Positions 7,525 to 15,922 of a DNA stretch of 64,000 nt are shown one piece after another. The notes below the pieces were generated by a model that saw nothing but the letters and a program-made list of their open reading frames with translations, searched no databases and was not told where the DNA came from. The stretch lies in NCBI RefSeq assembly GCF_009910365.1, contig NZ_CP036423.1:2604001-2668000 (forward strand), given 5' to 3'. The translations under genes and the position numbers were made by a program. This stretch comes from Aequoribacter fuscus (GTDB lineage Bacteria; Pseudomonadota; Gammaproteobacteria; Pseudomonadales; Halieaceae). The first letter of the stretch is position 1; the number at the start of each line of letters is the position of its first letter.

Positions 7525-9075
7525 TTATAAACCCAGCTGAGCGCGTGCATGGGCGGCAAAGCCCGACCCCGCTTGCGCAAATAAATAGAATGCCGAGATC
7601 CCGTGATGCTCTAACTCTTCGGCTTCCTCGGGGAAGCGCACGACGGCGGCCATGTGACCGGGATAACCGAGCTCTTGAAGTAAGCGGGTCACGACCATAT
7701 TTTCTTGATGGTTGGTTAGCGCCAGCATCACAAGTTTGACCTCTGACAAATCGATACGCGACCAAAAATCGGGGTCTGTGGCATCGGCGGCAATCACGCG
7801 CCGGTGGTCAGCCATGTGTTTCAGCAACTTATGATCGTTATCGTCCACACCCAAAACACCGTAGCCGTATTCCGTCGCCAAATCCTCGTAAGCGCCCGTT
7901 CCGATATTACCCATTCCCAACACAATGACTTTTACGCCCTGGGTATCTGGGTGCGATTGGCGCAGTTTAATCGACTCAAAGGACCGCAGCTTGGGCTGCC
8001 AACGTCGGTACCAGGAGTGCGCCTTGGTATTGAGCGGCGATGACAAAATAAAACTCACTGCAATGGCCAAGCTGATTGCACCACTCCATTGCGCATCGAC
8101 CCAGCCCGCGCTAGCCGCGACCGCGAGCACAATTAACCCAAATTCGCTGTAGTTACCCAGCGCCATCGAGCTTAAAAACGACACGCGCGCAGGTGCATGT
8201 AGCCTGGTTAATAAAGGAAAATAGAGGAAGGGCTTTAACAGCGATAACAAGCCAATCACCACCGCAATTGCGACGATTTGCGGCTCGGGCCAGCCCGATA
8301 AACCAATAAGCAAAAAGAAGCTGACCAAGAACAAATCTTTAAACTGCATTAGGTTTCGAGACAGCTCTTTCGCCTTTTGATGTCCCGCCAAGCTCGCGGC
8401 AATAATCAGCGCACCCAAATCACCTTTAACGCCCACCATCTCGCACAAAGCTGCGCCACCCAAGGCCAAGGTAAGTCCTGCCAGGGTAAACAACTCACCG
8501 TAGCCACAATAACTCAACAAGCGCAGCATGACCGGACGCAGAGGCACCAACAAAAACAGGGCCAGTGCTTCTAAGGTCGGCACCTTACCTGCGGCGAAGG
8601 CTAAAAACACCACAGCCGCCAAATCCTGCACAATCAGAATACCCACCGCCAACTTAGCGTGCCGCGATGCGCTCTCACCTCGCTCTTGCAGCACCTGTAT
8701 CACAAACACGGTACTGGAAAATGTCAGCGCAAACGCAATCACCGCGGTTGCCATCCACGATAGCGTCAACAAGCCTAAGGCCACACAAGCCGCCAACAAG
8801 GCCATAAAAAACGCCTGTGTCGCCAGCATGTGCAGTAAGGTAGTGCCCCAAACTTGGGGCTTGAGCAAATCTTTAAACTCCAGCTTCAAGCCGATGGTAA
8901 ACAGCAGCAAGGTAATACCAATATCCGATAGGGTCTGCAAAAACTCACCCGCTTGGGCGTCTAATTCGTGCAAAGCAAACCCTGCCGCCAAATAGCCCAA
9001 CAGCGCCGGCAAACCCAAAGCGCGCGCGCCTATTCCAAACCCAAGGGCCACCAAAATAATCAGCGGATCGAACAT
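7525..9075 (-). CDS. Kef-type monovalent cation:proton antiporter with TrkA-N domain
   Basis: A 516-residue CPA2-family transporter. Residues 1-350 form the membrane domain of about 12 helices, starting LIILVALGFGIGARALG and including the family segment SDIGITLLLFTIGLKLEF. Residues from about 378 form a RCK/TrkA-N Rossmann domain with GMGNIGTGAY and the acidic end of the next strand (GVDDND), typical of NAD(H) binding. It probably exports K+ or Na+ in exchange for protons, gated by nucleotide or redox state. It lacks the long C-terminal TrkA-C region and is closest in layout to YbaL/KefB-like proteins. Its promoter must lie in the 9.1-kb gap, next to repeat module B. Confidence 0.9.
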   Translation of the reverse strand: MFDPLIILVALGFGIGARALGLPALLGYLAAGFALHELDAQAGEFLQTLSDIGITLLLFTIGLKLEFKDLLKPQVWGTTLLHMLATQAFFMALLAACVALGLLTLSWMATAVIAFALTFSSTVFVIQVLQERGESASRHAKLAVGILIVQDLAAVVFLAFAAGKVPTLEALALFLLVPLRPVMLRLLSYCGYGELFTLAGLTLALGGAALCEMVGVKGDLGALIIAASLAGHQKAKELSRNLMQFKDLFLVSFFLLIGLSGWPEPQIVAIAVVIGLLSLLKPFLYFPLLTRLHAPARVSFLSSMALGNYSEFGLIVLAVAASAGWVDAQWSGAISLAIAVSFILSSPLNTKAHSWYRRWQPKLRSFESIKLRQSHPDTQGVKVIVLGMGNIGTGAYEDLATEYGYGVLGVDDNDHKLLKHMADHRRVIAADATDPDFWSRIDLSEVKLVMLALTNHQENMVVTRLLQELGYPGHMAAVVRFPEEAEELEHHGISAFYLFAQAGSGFAAHARAQLGL

Positions 9076-9161
9076 TGTGCTACCTAACCGAAACGAGAAT
9101 GCCTACCTTAGCAGAAAGCGAGTACCACTAGGGAGAGTTAACACATGCAGCAACTTATTTT

Positions 9162-9377
9162 GGTTTAAGGCCCTAGACTCCGAGGTCTGGTATCAAATGA
9201 GCGCACAAACTCGTGATTTGTTTTGCGATCAGTCAGTGCGCTGCTTTGACCGAGCGCGGTTGGCGAGGCTGTCGGCGAGATTGTCTGAGCACGAGACGCT
9301 AGGCGAGTGCGAGTTTTCGAGCCGTCGCCATTAGCGCGAGGGCGCGAGCAAAATAAATCGAGAGGTGGGCGCGGATC
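9162..9377 (-). repeat. Interspersed repeat module B, copy 3 (inverted orientation)
   Basis: On the minus strand this matches the module at 15252-15472 over about 170 bases. Shared segments include the core TTTATTTTGCTCGCGCC, the block CCGACAGCCTCGCCAACC, the block CGGTCAAAGCAGC and the block CGCAAAACAAATCACGA, plus a terminal TCTAGG..CTTAAAC box also seen in the 22.4-kb copy. No module A adjoins it. It fills most of the 397-base gap between the antiporter start and the FKBP terminator; I see nothing else in that gap. Confidence 0.85.
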
Positions 9378-9427
9378 AGTATCTCTTCAGAACCAAAGGT
9401 ATAACGACCCCCTCGCCCCGGCCGAAA

Positions 9428-9452
9428 CAAAAAAGCACGCCCGAAAGCGTGC
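9428..9452 (-). terminator. Intrinsic terminator of the FKBP gene
   Basis: On the minus strand the perfect 6-bp stem GCACGC/GCGTGC with a 6-nt loop is followed by a T6 run. It starts about 20 bases after the FKBP stop codon. Confidence 0.85.
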
Positions 9453-9472
9453 CTTTCAGAGCAAAGAATCGC

Positions 9473-10192
9473 TTATTCCGCTGGCGTCACGATATCCAAC
9501 AGCTCTACTTCAAAAATCAAAGTAGACGACGGACCAATTTTCGCACCCGCACCGCGGCTGCCGTACGCAAGGTCAGAGGGAATATAGAAGGTAAACTTAG
9601 AACCCACGGGCATTAACTGCAGACCCTCAGTCCAACCAGCAATGACTTGGTTTAGACCAAACTCTGCAGGCTCGCCGCGCGAATAGCTTGAGTCAAATTC
9701 TTCGCCGTCTAATAGCGTACCGCGATAGTGAACACGAACCACGTCAGTCGCCGCAGGCTTAGCGCCATCGCCCATCGATTCGACTTTGTACTGCAAGCCT
9801 GATTCGGTGGTCATGACACCTTCTTTGGTCGCATTTTCAGCCAAGAAAGCCTCACCCTCAGCGGCGTTAGCAGCACCGGCCTCGGCAGCTTCGGTTTCCA
9901 TTTTGGCTTGCATACGTGCCTGGAAAGCCGCCATTTCAGCAGCAATTTCCTCGTCGGTCAGTTTTGACTCGGCGCCAGACAAAGCGTCCTGTACGCCAGC
10001 AGCAAAGGCGTCTGCATCAACTTCTAGAGATTCAGCGACCATACGCTCGCCCATGTTGTAAGCCATGCCGTAGCTAAAACGCTGTTCGGGAGTATCGAGT
10101 GCCGCGCTAGTTGCTGGAGCTTCTTCTTTTGGTTGGCAGGCGGCCAACACCACAAGGCTGCTCAGAGCCACTGACATTGCGAGTTTTTTCAT
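9473..10192 (-). CDS. FKBP-type peptidyl-prolyl isomerase, lipoprotein (Mip/FkpA-like)
   Basis: A 239-residue periplasmic or outer-membrane prolyl isomerase and chaperone. The start at 10192 (MKKLAMS) is chosen because AAAGGAAG lies 7-8 bases upstream; the frame is open 7 codons further. A lipoprotein signal ends with lipobox LAAC (Cys19). Residues about 35-125 are the helical dimerisation domain of the FKBP_N type, Ala/Glu rich. The FKBP fold follows, with the motifs VRVHYRGTLLDGEEFDSSY and VIAGWTEGLQLMPVGSK and the terminus STLIFEVELLDI. It should assist folding of envelope proteins. It is monocistronic with its own terminator. Confidence 0.92.
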   Translation of the reverse strand: MKKLAMSVALSSLVVLAACQPKEEAPATSAALDTPEQRFSYGMAYNMGERMVAESLEVDADAFAAGVQDALSGAESKLTDEEIAAEMAAFQARMQAKMETEAAEAGAANAAEGEAFLAENATKEGVMTTESGLQYKVESMGDGAKPAATDVVRVHYRGTLLDGEEFDSSYSRGEPAEFGLNQVIAGWTEGLQLMPVGSKFTFYIPSDLAYGSRGAGAKIGPSSTLIFEVELLDIVTPAE

Positions 10193-10271
10193 GAGTTGCT
10201 TCCTTTGGTTCAATGAGTGTTGCCAAGATAAATTGGCGTTGTTGACAAGTGCGCTAGACTAACACCACACC

Positions 10272-10778
10272 CTAGCCCTGACCAGCCGTAGCGCGGTATT
10301 GTGAGGCAATTCGAGAGGCCAATGCTGCCCACGCAGCCTGATCAGACACCGGGAGCACGGCCAAGTTCTGTTCGATCAAGGCGCTTACGTCAACAGAGGT
10401 TGCGTGCGCGCTGATCTCACCTACCAAATGATCGGAGGCGAAGGCTGCGTACACTATCGCCTGAACTTGCTTTTCCAGCGACAGCTCAAGCGCTTGCAGG
10501 GCTTGTCGGGGGTCTTGTAAAACACCAATGCCTTTCCATCTTCGACGCAAGGCTCGCACTGGTTCAATACCTTGCTCACGGAGCTCTGCCGTGCTTTGCA
10601 AAAGACTCGCCGCGCGCTCTTCAGATAACACCACACCGTGTTCGGCAAGCCACAAGGCGGCAAGCACAAAATTGACGTCGACGCCCAGCCGATCTTGGGC
10701 TTCTAGTAGCAAAGATTGTAGCGGCTCATGCGCGTACACCTTGAGTGAGAACTGCCACAACGAATGTTCCTGCAACAT
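10272..10778 (-). CDS. TIGR02444 family protein (DUF2390)
   Basis: A 168-residue, mostly helical protein of the TIGR02444/DUF2390 family, found in gammaproteobacteria and usually encoded beside and divergent from an ABC-F gene of the YheS type, as here. The diagnostic N-terminal block is visible (LWQFSLKVYA, then LGVDVNFVLAALWLA). No catalytic motif or signal peptide is seen, and the function is not known. The divergent neighbour's start is only 60 bases away, so the two genes share a very short promoter region. Confidence 0.82.
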   Translation of the reverse strand: MLQEHSLWQFSLKVYAHEPLQSLLLEAQDRLGVDVNFVLAALWLAEHGVVLSEERAASLLQSTAELREQGIEPVRALRRRWKGIGVLQDPRQALQALELSLEKQVQAIVYAAFASDHLVGEISAHATSVDVSALIEQNLAVLPVSDQAAWAALASRIASQYRATAGQG

Positions 10779-10838
10779 GCCGTGTTTCCTATTGCCGAGG
10801 CGTGTATCATAGCGCTTTTTTTACTGTGCCGTTGGTCC

Positions 10839-12740
10839 ATGATCATTCTTAAAGACATTAGTATTCGCCGCGGGCCAGAACTCCTGATCGAAAATGCCAA
10901 CCTGACCATTAACCCAGGTCAGAAACTGGCGCTGATTGGTGCAAATGGCTGCGGCAAATCCAGCTTCTTTGCCATGCTGATTGGGCATCTTGCCGCCGAC
11001 AAAGGCGATATTACCGGCATGGCCAACTTGCGGTTGGCGCATATGGCGCAAGAAGTGAGCGCAGTCGATTTGTCGGCGCACGACTACGTCTTCGCTGGGC
11101 ATGAGCAGGCGTACACAACTTATCAAGCGCTTAAGAAAGCAGAACGTGACGAAGACTACGAGCAAGTCGCCAAGTTACATCAACGCTTGGATGAGCACGA
11201 TTGGTATGCCGTAGAACGCGAGGCCAGCCGCTTGCTAGAAGGCTTGGGCTTCCCGCCGGAGCAACACAACAAAAAAGTGGCAGACTTTTCCGGTGGCTGG
11301 CGTATTCGGTTGAATTTGGCGCGGGCCCTGCTGACGCCGTCAGATATTTTGCTGCTGGATGAGCCCACCAACCACTTAGATTTGGACGCCACGGTTTGGC
11401 TGCAAAACTGGCTCAATCAATACCAAGGCACGATTGTGTTGATATCGCACGACCGCGATTTTATCGACGCTGTGTGCGAGCGTATCGTGCACATCGAGCA
11501 CTGTGGCTTGCATGCCTACAAAGGCAACTACTCGCAATTTGAGGAACAACGCGCCGAGCGCTTGGCTCAGCAGCAAGCCATCTTTGAAAAACAAAGCAAA
11601 CGAGTCGCCGAGATCGAAGCTTTCGTCGCCCGCTTTCGCTACAAAGCGACAAAAGCCAAACAGGCACAAAGCCGCCTCAAAGAACTCGAGCGCCTGCCCA
11701 AAGTGGCGGCGGTACAAGCGGAGTCGCCCTTCCAGTTCCGATTCTTAGACCCAAAAGCGGCGTCTGACCCCTTACTAAAATTGGAAAAGGCTGACATTGG
11801 CTATGGCGCGACAGCGGTGCTTAACACCGTCGAGCTGACCCTGCGTCCCGAAAGCCGCATTGGCCTTATTGGACGCAATGGCGCGGGTAAAAGTACCTTG
11901 TTAAAAGCCTTGGTTGGCGACCTTGCGCTATTGCAAGGCAAGCGCGAAACGGGCGCGCACTGTGCCATTGGTTATTTTAACCAGCATCAACTAGAAGCCC
12001 TGGATCTAAACGCCAGCCCCTTGCAGCACTTACTGCGCCTAAGACCTGATGTACGTGATCAGGACGCGCTTAACTTTTTAGGTGGCTTTGACTTTAAAGG
12101 CGAAATGGCCACCGACCCCATTGCGCCCCGCAGCGGTGGCGAAAAAGCGCGGTTAGCGCTTGCGCAAATTGTGTGGCTCGCACCGAACGTCCTCATTTTA
12201 GACGAACCCACCAACCACCTCGACTTAATGATGCGAGCTGCGCTTGAGTACGCACTGCAAAGCTTTGCCGGTGCGGTTGTGTTGGTCACCCACGACCGCC
12301 ATCTATTGCGCAATTGCATCGATGAGCTCTACCTCGTCGATGCTGGTCGGGTCAAACTCTACGAACAAGATCTGGCGCACTACGAGCAATGGATACTGAG
12401 CGACAAGACCCAATCCAATATCGAAACCAACGAGCCTAAGGCTACGATTGCCGCCAATAAAAAAGCCCAGCGCCAAGATGCGGCGGCCAGACGGGCGCGC
12501 TTGCAGCCCCTGCAAAAAGCGGCGAATCAAGCAGAGGCCAAGGCCAGCAGACTCGAGGCTGAACTTGTCAGTGTGCGCGAGGCACTCGCCGATGAGAGCT
12601 TATATACCCCCGAGCGCAAGCAAGAACTGACCGATTTGGTCGCGCGAGAAGGTCGTTTAGTGCGCGACCTTGCCGCAGCGGAAGAGGCATGGTTCGAGGC
12701 ACAAGAAGCCCTGGAAACCTTTGCCGCAGAAAGCGACTAG
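10839..12740 (+). CDS. yheS: ABC-F family ATPase YheS
   Basis: A soluble 633-residue tandem ABC ATPase of the ABC-F class, the translation-factor group acting at the ribosomal E site. The first Walker A is GANGCGKS (34-41), with signature FSGGWR and Walker B LLLDEPTNHLD. The linker arm around residues 255-320 is rich in Lys, Arg and Glu. The second Walker A is GRNGAGKST, with signature RSGGEK and Walker B LILDEPTNHLD. A charged coiled-coil tail follows. The ATG at 10839 gives the N-terminus expected of YheS (MIILKDISI); an in-frame upstream extension would overlap the divergent gene. Its stop codon overlaps that of the convergent GIY-YIG gene within a single CTAG. Confidence 0.92.
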   Translation: MIILKDISIRRGPELLIENANLTINPGQKLALIGANGCGKSSFFAMLIGHLAADKGDITGMANLRLAHMAQEVSAVDLSAHDYVFAGHEQAYTTYQALKKAERDEDYEQVAKLHQRLDEHDWYAVEREASRLLEGLGFPPEQHNKKVADFSGGWRIRLNLARALLTPSDILLLDEPTNHLDLDATVWLQNWLNQYQGTIVLISHDRDFIDAVCERIVHIEHCGLHAYKGNYSQFEEQRAERLAQQQAIFEKQSKRVAEIEAFVARFRYKATKAKQAQSRLKELERLPKVAAVQAESPFQFRFLDPKAASDPLLKLEKADIGYGATAVLNTVELTLRPESRIGLIGRNGAGKSTLLKALVGDLALLQGKRETGAHCAIGYFNQHQLEALDLNASPLQHLLRLRPDVRDQDALNFLGGFDFKGEMATDPIAPRSGGEKARLALAQIVWLAPNVLILDEPTNHLDLMMRAALEYALQSFAGAVVLVTHDRHLLRNCIDELYLVDAGRVKLYEQDLAHYEQWILSDKTQSNIETNEPKATIAANKKAQRQDAAARRARLQPLQKAANQAEAKASRLEAELVSVREALADESLYTPERKQELTDLVAREGRLVRDLAAAEEAWFEAQEALETFAAESD

Positions 12741-13018
12741 TCGTCCGGCGTCCACGATGCCTTTGACGTAATTAACCGTTCTTTTGCAGATCGAGAAAGC
12801 GCTTTAATTTGAGACTCGTACTGGCAGGCTTGGCTTCTAGAATCGCAGCCCTGCTGCCAAACGATCGCCACAGGCCGTCGAACCCGAGTGTAACGCGCAC
12901 CGCCCACAATCTCGCCATTATGCTGCCTAAGACGACGCTCCGCATCCGTCGTGACACCCGTGTACAAGGTGCCATCAGCGCAATTTAAGATGTATACGAT
13001 CCAACTGCTTTGTTTCAT
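12737..13018 (-). CDS. GIY-YIG nuclease family protein (YhbQ/UPF0213-like)
   Basis: A 93-residue, stand-alone GIY-YIG domain. The GIY strand is VYIL and the YIG strand is LYTGVT, 10-15 residues later. The conserved Arg follows (ERRLRQHNGE), and the catalytic Glu is in QYESQIKAL. Small members such as YhbQ are proposed DNA-processing or repair nucleases; a direct role here is unproven. It is convergent with yheS, with the two TAG stops sharing the palindrome CTAG at 12737-12740. Confidence 0.88.
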   Translation of the reverse strand: MKQSSWIVYILNCADGTLYTGVTTDAERRLRQHNGEIVGGARYTRVRRPVAIVWQQGCDSRSQACQYESQIKALSRSAKERLITSKASWTPDD

Positions 13019-13190
13019 CTGTTACCGCCTAGGTACGGCATTACCATCCATAGCATGATGGCATAACTCTGAACCACGAGAACCTTGAACTCAAACACTT
13101 AGCCCCCATAAAGCCTGTGTAGGCAAAGTCAAAAAGCTTAGAGCTTCGGGGCTCACTGACCAATCCAAGCTCTAAAGTTGCTCAGGGCGC

Positions 13191-13218
13191 TTGTAAGCTT
13201 AAACCACAATGCTATCAT
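13191..13218 (+). promoter_or_regulatory. Putative sigma-70 promoter of trxA
   Basis: TTGTAA (13191-13196) and TATCAT (13213-13218) are separated by 16 bases. The -10 element ends 30 bases before the trxA start codon, with a GAGGAAACGTC ribosome-binding region between. Assigned by eye from consensus. Confidence 0.45.
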
Positions 13219-13248
13219 CACTTTTTTTAACCTAAACGAGGAAACGTC

Positions 13249-13575
13249 ATGAGCGACATTCTACACGTAAGCGACGCTGCGTTTGACACAGCAGTTTTAA
13301 AATCACCCGTACCGGTATTGGTGGACTTTTGGGCAGCATGGTGTGGCCCTTGCAAAATGATCGCACCCATTCTTGATGAAATCGCACCTGAGTTCGATGG
13401 CCGTTTGCAGATAGCCAAAGTCGACGTCGATGCCAACCCAGAAACGGCACCCAAATACGGCATTCGCGGTATACCCACACTCATCATCTTCAAAGACGGC
13501 GCTGTCGCCGGGACCAAAGTGGGCGCGTTATCAAAAACCCAGTTGGTTGAATTTATTAACGAAACATTGGGCTAG
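13249..13575 (+). CDS. trxA: Thioredoxin
   Basis: A 108-residue thioredoxin 1, the general cytoplasmic disulfide reductant. The active site WCGPC sits in the segment [15 protein letters not shown] (residues 26-40). The cis-Pro loop is GIPTLIIF and the C-terminus is FINETLG. The length equals that of E. coli TrxA. A strong GAGGAAA ribosome-binding site precedes the ATG. The gene has its own promoter and terminator, and rho follows on the same strand, the order conserved in many gammaproteobacteria. Confidence 0.97.
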   Translation: MSDILHVSDAAFDTAVLKSPVPVLVDFWAAWCGPCKMIAPILDEIAPEFDGRLQIAKVDVDANPETAPKYGIRGIPTLIIFKDGAVAGTKVGALSKTQLVEFINETLG

Positions 13576-13594
13576 ACCGCACAAAGCCGCAAAA

Positions 13595-13629
13595 AAGTAG
13601 ACGCGCTCGCAAGGGCGTGCTACTTTTAC
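13595..13629 (+). terminator. Terminator between trxA and rho
   Basis: AAGTAG (13595-13600) pairs with CTACTT (13620-13625), extended inward by CGC/GCG with a mismatch, and the 3' arm runs into TTTTA. It separates trxA from the rho leader. Confidence 0.6.
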
Positions 13630-13751
13630 CCCATTGAGCGCATCCACTGCGCTTGTATGCTCCACCTTAACCAATCTTACGCAAGCCGCAAGGCACGCAT
13701 TGCTCGAGCAATGCGCAGTGCATAGTTCTAACACATCAAAACGAACCCTCT

Positions 13752-15020
13752 ATGAATCTGACAGACCTGAAGACTAAATCCACGCAAGAACTCATCGACA
13801 TCGCAAAAGAAATCGGCCTCGACAACATGGCCCGATCGCGCAAACAAGACATCATCTTCGCCATTTTAAAACGACACGCAAAAAGCGGCGAAGACATCTA
13901 CGGCGATGGTGTCCTCGAAATCTTGTCAGATGGTTTTGGCTTTTTACGTTCGGCCGACAGCTCCTACCTAGCTGGCCCCGATGACATTTACGTATCACCC
14001 AGCCAAATTCGCCGCTTCAACCTGCGAACAGGCGACACAATTTCTGGCAAAATTCGCCCACCCAAAGACAGTGAGCGCTACTTTGCCCTGTTAAAGGTTG
14101 GCGATGTTAACTTCGACAAACCTGAAAACTCCAAGCACAAAATCCTCTTCGAAAACTTAACCCCCCTCTTCCCAGATCAGCGTTTAATGCTAGAGAAGGG
14201 CAATGGCAGTTCAGAAGACCTTACCGGGCGCATCATCGATTTGGTTGCCCCCATCGGCAAAGGTCAGCGGGGCTTGTTGGTGGCGCCACCCAAGGCGGGT
14301 AAAACCATCATGATGCAGAACATTGCGCAAGCGATTATCAGCAATAATCCCGAGTGCTACGTTATCGTGCTACTTATCGACGAGCGCCCAGAGGAAGTCA
14401 CCGAAATGCAGCGCTCGGTGGGTGTGCGAGGCGCCGAAGTTGTTGCCTCTACCTTTGACGAGCCCCCCTCACGCCACGTGCAAGTGGCCGACATGGTCAT
14501 CGAAAAGGCCAAACGTCTGGTAGAGCACAAGCGCGATGTGATCATCCTGCTGGACTCTATTACCCGTTTGGCACGCGCCTACAACACGGTAATACCGAGC
14601 TCTGGTAAAGTACTCACCGGTGGTGTCGATGCCCACGCACTGGAACGCCCCAAGCGCTTCTTTGGTGCCGCGCGTAACATCGAAGAAGGCGGCAGCCTGT
14701 CGATTATCGCCACAGCGCTAACCGAAACTGGCTCAAAAATGGATGAGGTCATCTACGAAGAGTTTAAAGGCACGGGTAACATGGAATTGCACCTTGACCG
14801 TAAGGTTGCCGAGAAACGCGTGTACCCCGCCATCAACATCCGTCGCTCTGGCACGCGCCGCGAGGAGCTGCTTACCGGTGAAGAAGAACTGCAGCGCATG
14901 TGGATTTTGCGCAAGCTTCTGCACGGAATGGAAGATCTGCCTGCGATCGAATTCTTGTTGGACAAACTCAAAGATACCAAAACCAACGACGAATTCTTTA
15001 TGTCGATGAAGCGCAAGTAA
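13752..15020 (+). CDS. rho: Transcription termination factor Rho
   Basis: The 422-residue hexameric RNA helicase that ends transcription at Rho-dependent sites. The N-terminal helical part ([20 protein letters not shown]) and the cold-shock-like RNA-binding domain with GFGFLRS come first. The RecA-type ATPase has Walker A APPKAGKT and Walker [17 protein letters not shown], and the Q/R-loop region carries [10 protein letters not shown]. The length matches the family (about 419). It is preceded by a leader of about 120 bases after the trxA terminator, where rho autoregulation is usually found, although no specific site was recognised. Confidence 0.98.
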   Translation: MNLTDLKTKSTQELIDIAKEIGLDNMARSRKQDIIFAILKRHAKSGEDIYGDGVLEILSDGFGFLRSADSSYLAGPDDIYVSPSQIRRFNLRTGDTISGKIRPPKDSERYFALLKVGDVNFDKPENSKHKILFENLTPLFPDQRLMLEKGNGSSEDLTGRIIDLVAPIGKGQRGLLVAPPKAGKTIMMQNIAQAIISNNPECYVIVLLIDERPEEVTEMQRSVGVRGAEVVASTFDEPPSRHVQVADMVIEKAKRLVEHKRDVIILLDSITRLARAYNTVIPSSGKVLTGGVDAHALERPKRFFGAARNIEEGGSLSIIATALTETGSKMDEVIYEEFKGTGNMELHLDRKVAEKRVYPAINIRRSGTRREELLTGEEELQRMWILRKLLHGMEDLPAIEFLLDKLKDTKTNDEFFMSMKRK

Positions 15021-15033
15021 CCCTCCCCTTTGG

Positions 15034-15051
15034 GCGCCGTTAGTGCGGCGC
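15034..15051. terminator. G/C-rich hairpin just after rho
   Basis: A perfect 6-bp stem GCGCCG/CGGCGC with a 6-nt loop begins 14 bases after the rho stop codon. No T run follows on either strand, so it is a weak intrinsic terminator candidate or a 3'-end stabilising hairpin. Confidence 0.4.
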
Positions 15052-15101
15052 TCATCAACACTTTCACACAGACTGCCAATAGATCACTTAAGAACGACGG
15101 C

Positions 15102-15225
15102 CTTAGCCGAGTGGCTGCAGCCTGTTTCGCGCGGAGCGTCACGCGACAGGACGTCGCGTGCGGAGCGTGCCACGGACGGCCTAGCAGCGTTCCGTAAGAA
15201 ATTGGGTGAGACGTGAAGGCGGATC
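15102..15225 (+). repeat. Interspersed repeat module A, copy 1
   Basis: A 124-base element matching copies at 16335, 22501 and 28672. It begins CTTAGCCGAG, contains TTTCGCGCGGAGCG, then the 8-bp inverted repeat CACGCGAC-AGGAC-GTCGCGTG, and ends GACGTGAAGGCGGATC. This copy is joined to module B (from 15252), giving the most complete composite element in the window. The gap 15021-15640 holds only the rho hairpin, this A-B element and the toxin-antitoxin leader. Confidence 0.9.
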
Positions 15226-15251
15226 GGTAGTTGCAGGCCTAAATAGAATAT

Positions 15252-15472
15252 CAATCCGCTTCCGCCTCGTCATTTATTTTGCTCGCGCCCTCTCGCTAAT
15301 GGCGACGGCTCAAAAACTCGCACTCGTCTATCGCCTCGTGCTCAAACATTTTCGCCGACAGCCTCGCCAACCGCGCTCGGTCAAAGCAGCACACTGAGTG
15401 TTCGCAAAACAAATCACGATCCTGTGCGCTGGCTTCATTACACGATTTAACTGCATGGAGGCTTAAGTGGCT
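15252..15472 (+). repeat. Interspersed repeat module B, copy 1
   Basis: The best-preserved copy of module B. It starts with the arm ATCCGC, which mirrors the GCGGAT at the end of module A. It continues through TTTATTTTGCTCGCGCC, GGCGACGGCTC and CGCAAAACAAATCACGA, and ends near a GGCTTAAG box. The 9.2-kb copy is inverted relative to it. The 22.3-kb copy lacks an internal stretch of about 70 bases. Confidence 0.85.
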
Positions 15473-15599
15473 CAGCAAAGCCTAATTTGACCTCCAGTGA
15501 TGACTAACGCCCAATGACTACCGCTAATTTTGTCTTAAGCTTAATCAGTCTCTTCTTCACGATTTTTAAGACGGTCGTATGGTAGCCCTGAAACTATGA

Positions 15600-15630
15600 T
15601 GTACACTTATAAGTACAAAATTTTGTACAA
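15600..15630. promoter_or_regulatory. Palindromic operator of the toxin-antitoxin operon
   Basis: A perfect 16-bp palindrome, GTACAAAATTTTGTAC (15613-15628), is preceded by the 10-bp palindrome ACTTATAAGT and a TGTACA hexamer (15600-15605). Repeated TGTACA cores are the known binding signature of YefM-type antitoxins. The array lies just before the ribosome-binding site of the antitoxin, as expected for autorepression by the antitoxin and the toxin complex. Confidence 0.75.
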
Positions 15631-15640
15631 GGAACTGAGC

Positions 15641-15922
15641 ATGCGACGCATCAATCTAGAGCAAGACATTAAGCCACTGTCGGAATTTCGAGCGGGAACA
15701 TCAAACTTCATTCGCCAAGTGAATGAAACGCATCGCCCCTTGCTCATCACTCAGCGCGGCAAAGGTGTCGCGGTATTACTCGACGTCTCTGAATACGAGT
15801 CAATGCGTGAGAAACTCGAAATTTTAGAAGACATCTATCTCGCGGAAAGCCAATTGGGCGCAGGTGGGGGCATCGATTCCGAGACCGCAAAATCAAAACT
15901 ATTGGAGCGTCTCAAAACGTGA
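15641..15922 (+). CDS. Type II antitoxin, Phd/YefM family
   Basis: A 93-residue antitoxin. The ATG at 15641 is chosen because AAGGA lies 8 bases upstream and the palindromic operator lies further up; an in-frame extension to 15596 would run through that operator. The N-terminal DNA-binding fold shows the family pattern (IKPLSEFRAGTSNFIRQVNE, then PLLITQRGKGVAVLLD). The acidic C-terminal tail should wrap and neutralise the toxin. Its TGA overlaps the GTG start of the toxin (GTGA), so translation is coupled. The operon lies between repeat copies at 15.1-15.5 kb and 16.2-16.5 kb. Confidence 0.92.
   Translation: MRRINLEQDIKPLSEFRAGTSNFIRQVNETHRPLLITQRGKGVAVLLDVSEYESMREKLEILEDIYLAESQLGAGGGIDSETAKSKLLERLKT

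Noticed and set aside
7445-7765. 106-codon minus-strand frame overlapping the antiporter end
   Set aside because: It is an out-of-frame shadow of the Rossmann-domain coding region, rich in Arg and without family features.
9077-9334. Plus-strand frame in the antiporter-FKBP gap, with a peptide similar to one at 15296-15478 (minus)
   Set aside because: Both lie in repeat module B. Differences between copies change amino acids almost everywhere, so the frame is not under coding selection.
15102-15130. tRNA-like start of module A (AGCCGAGTGGCTGCAG resembles the D-arm of Leu/Ser tRNAs)
   Set aside because: No acceptor stem, anticodon arm, T-arm or CCA follows, and other copies break the resemblance.
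15102-15225. Module A as an integron attC site
   Set aside because: The length of 124 bases resembles Vibrio attC repeats and cargo lies between copies, but the RYYYAAC and GTTRRRY core sites are not at the ends and no integron integrase is in the window.
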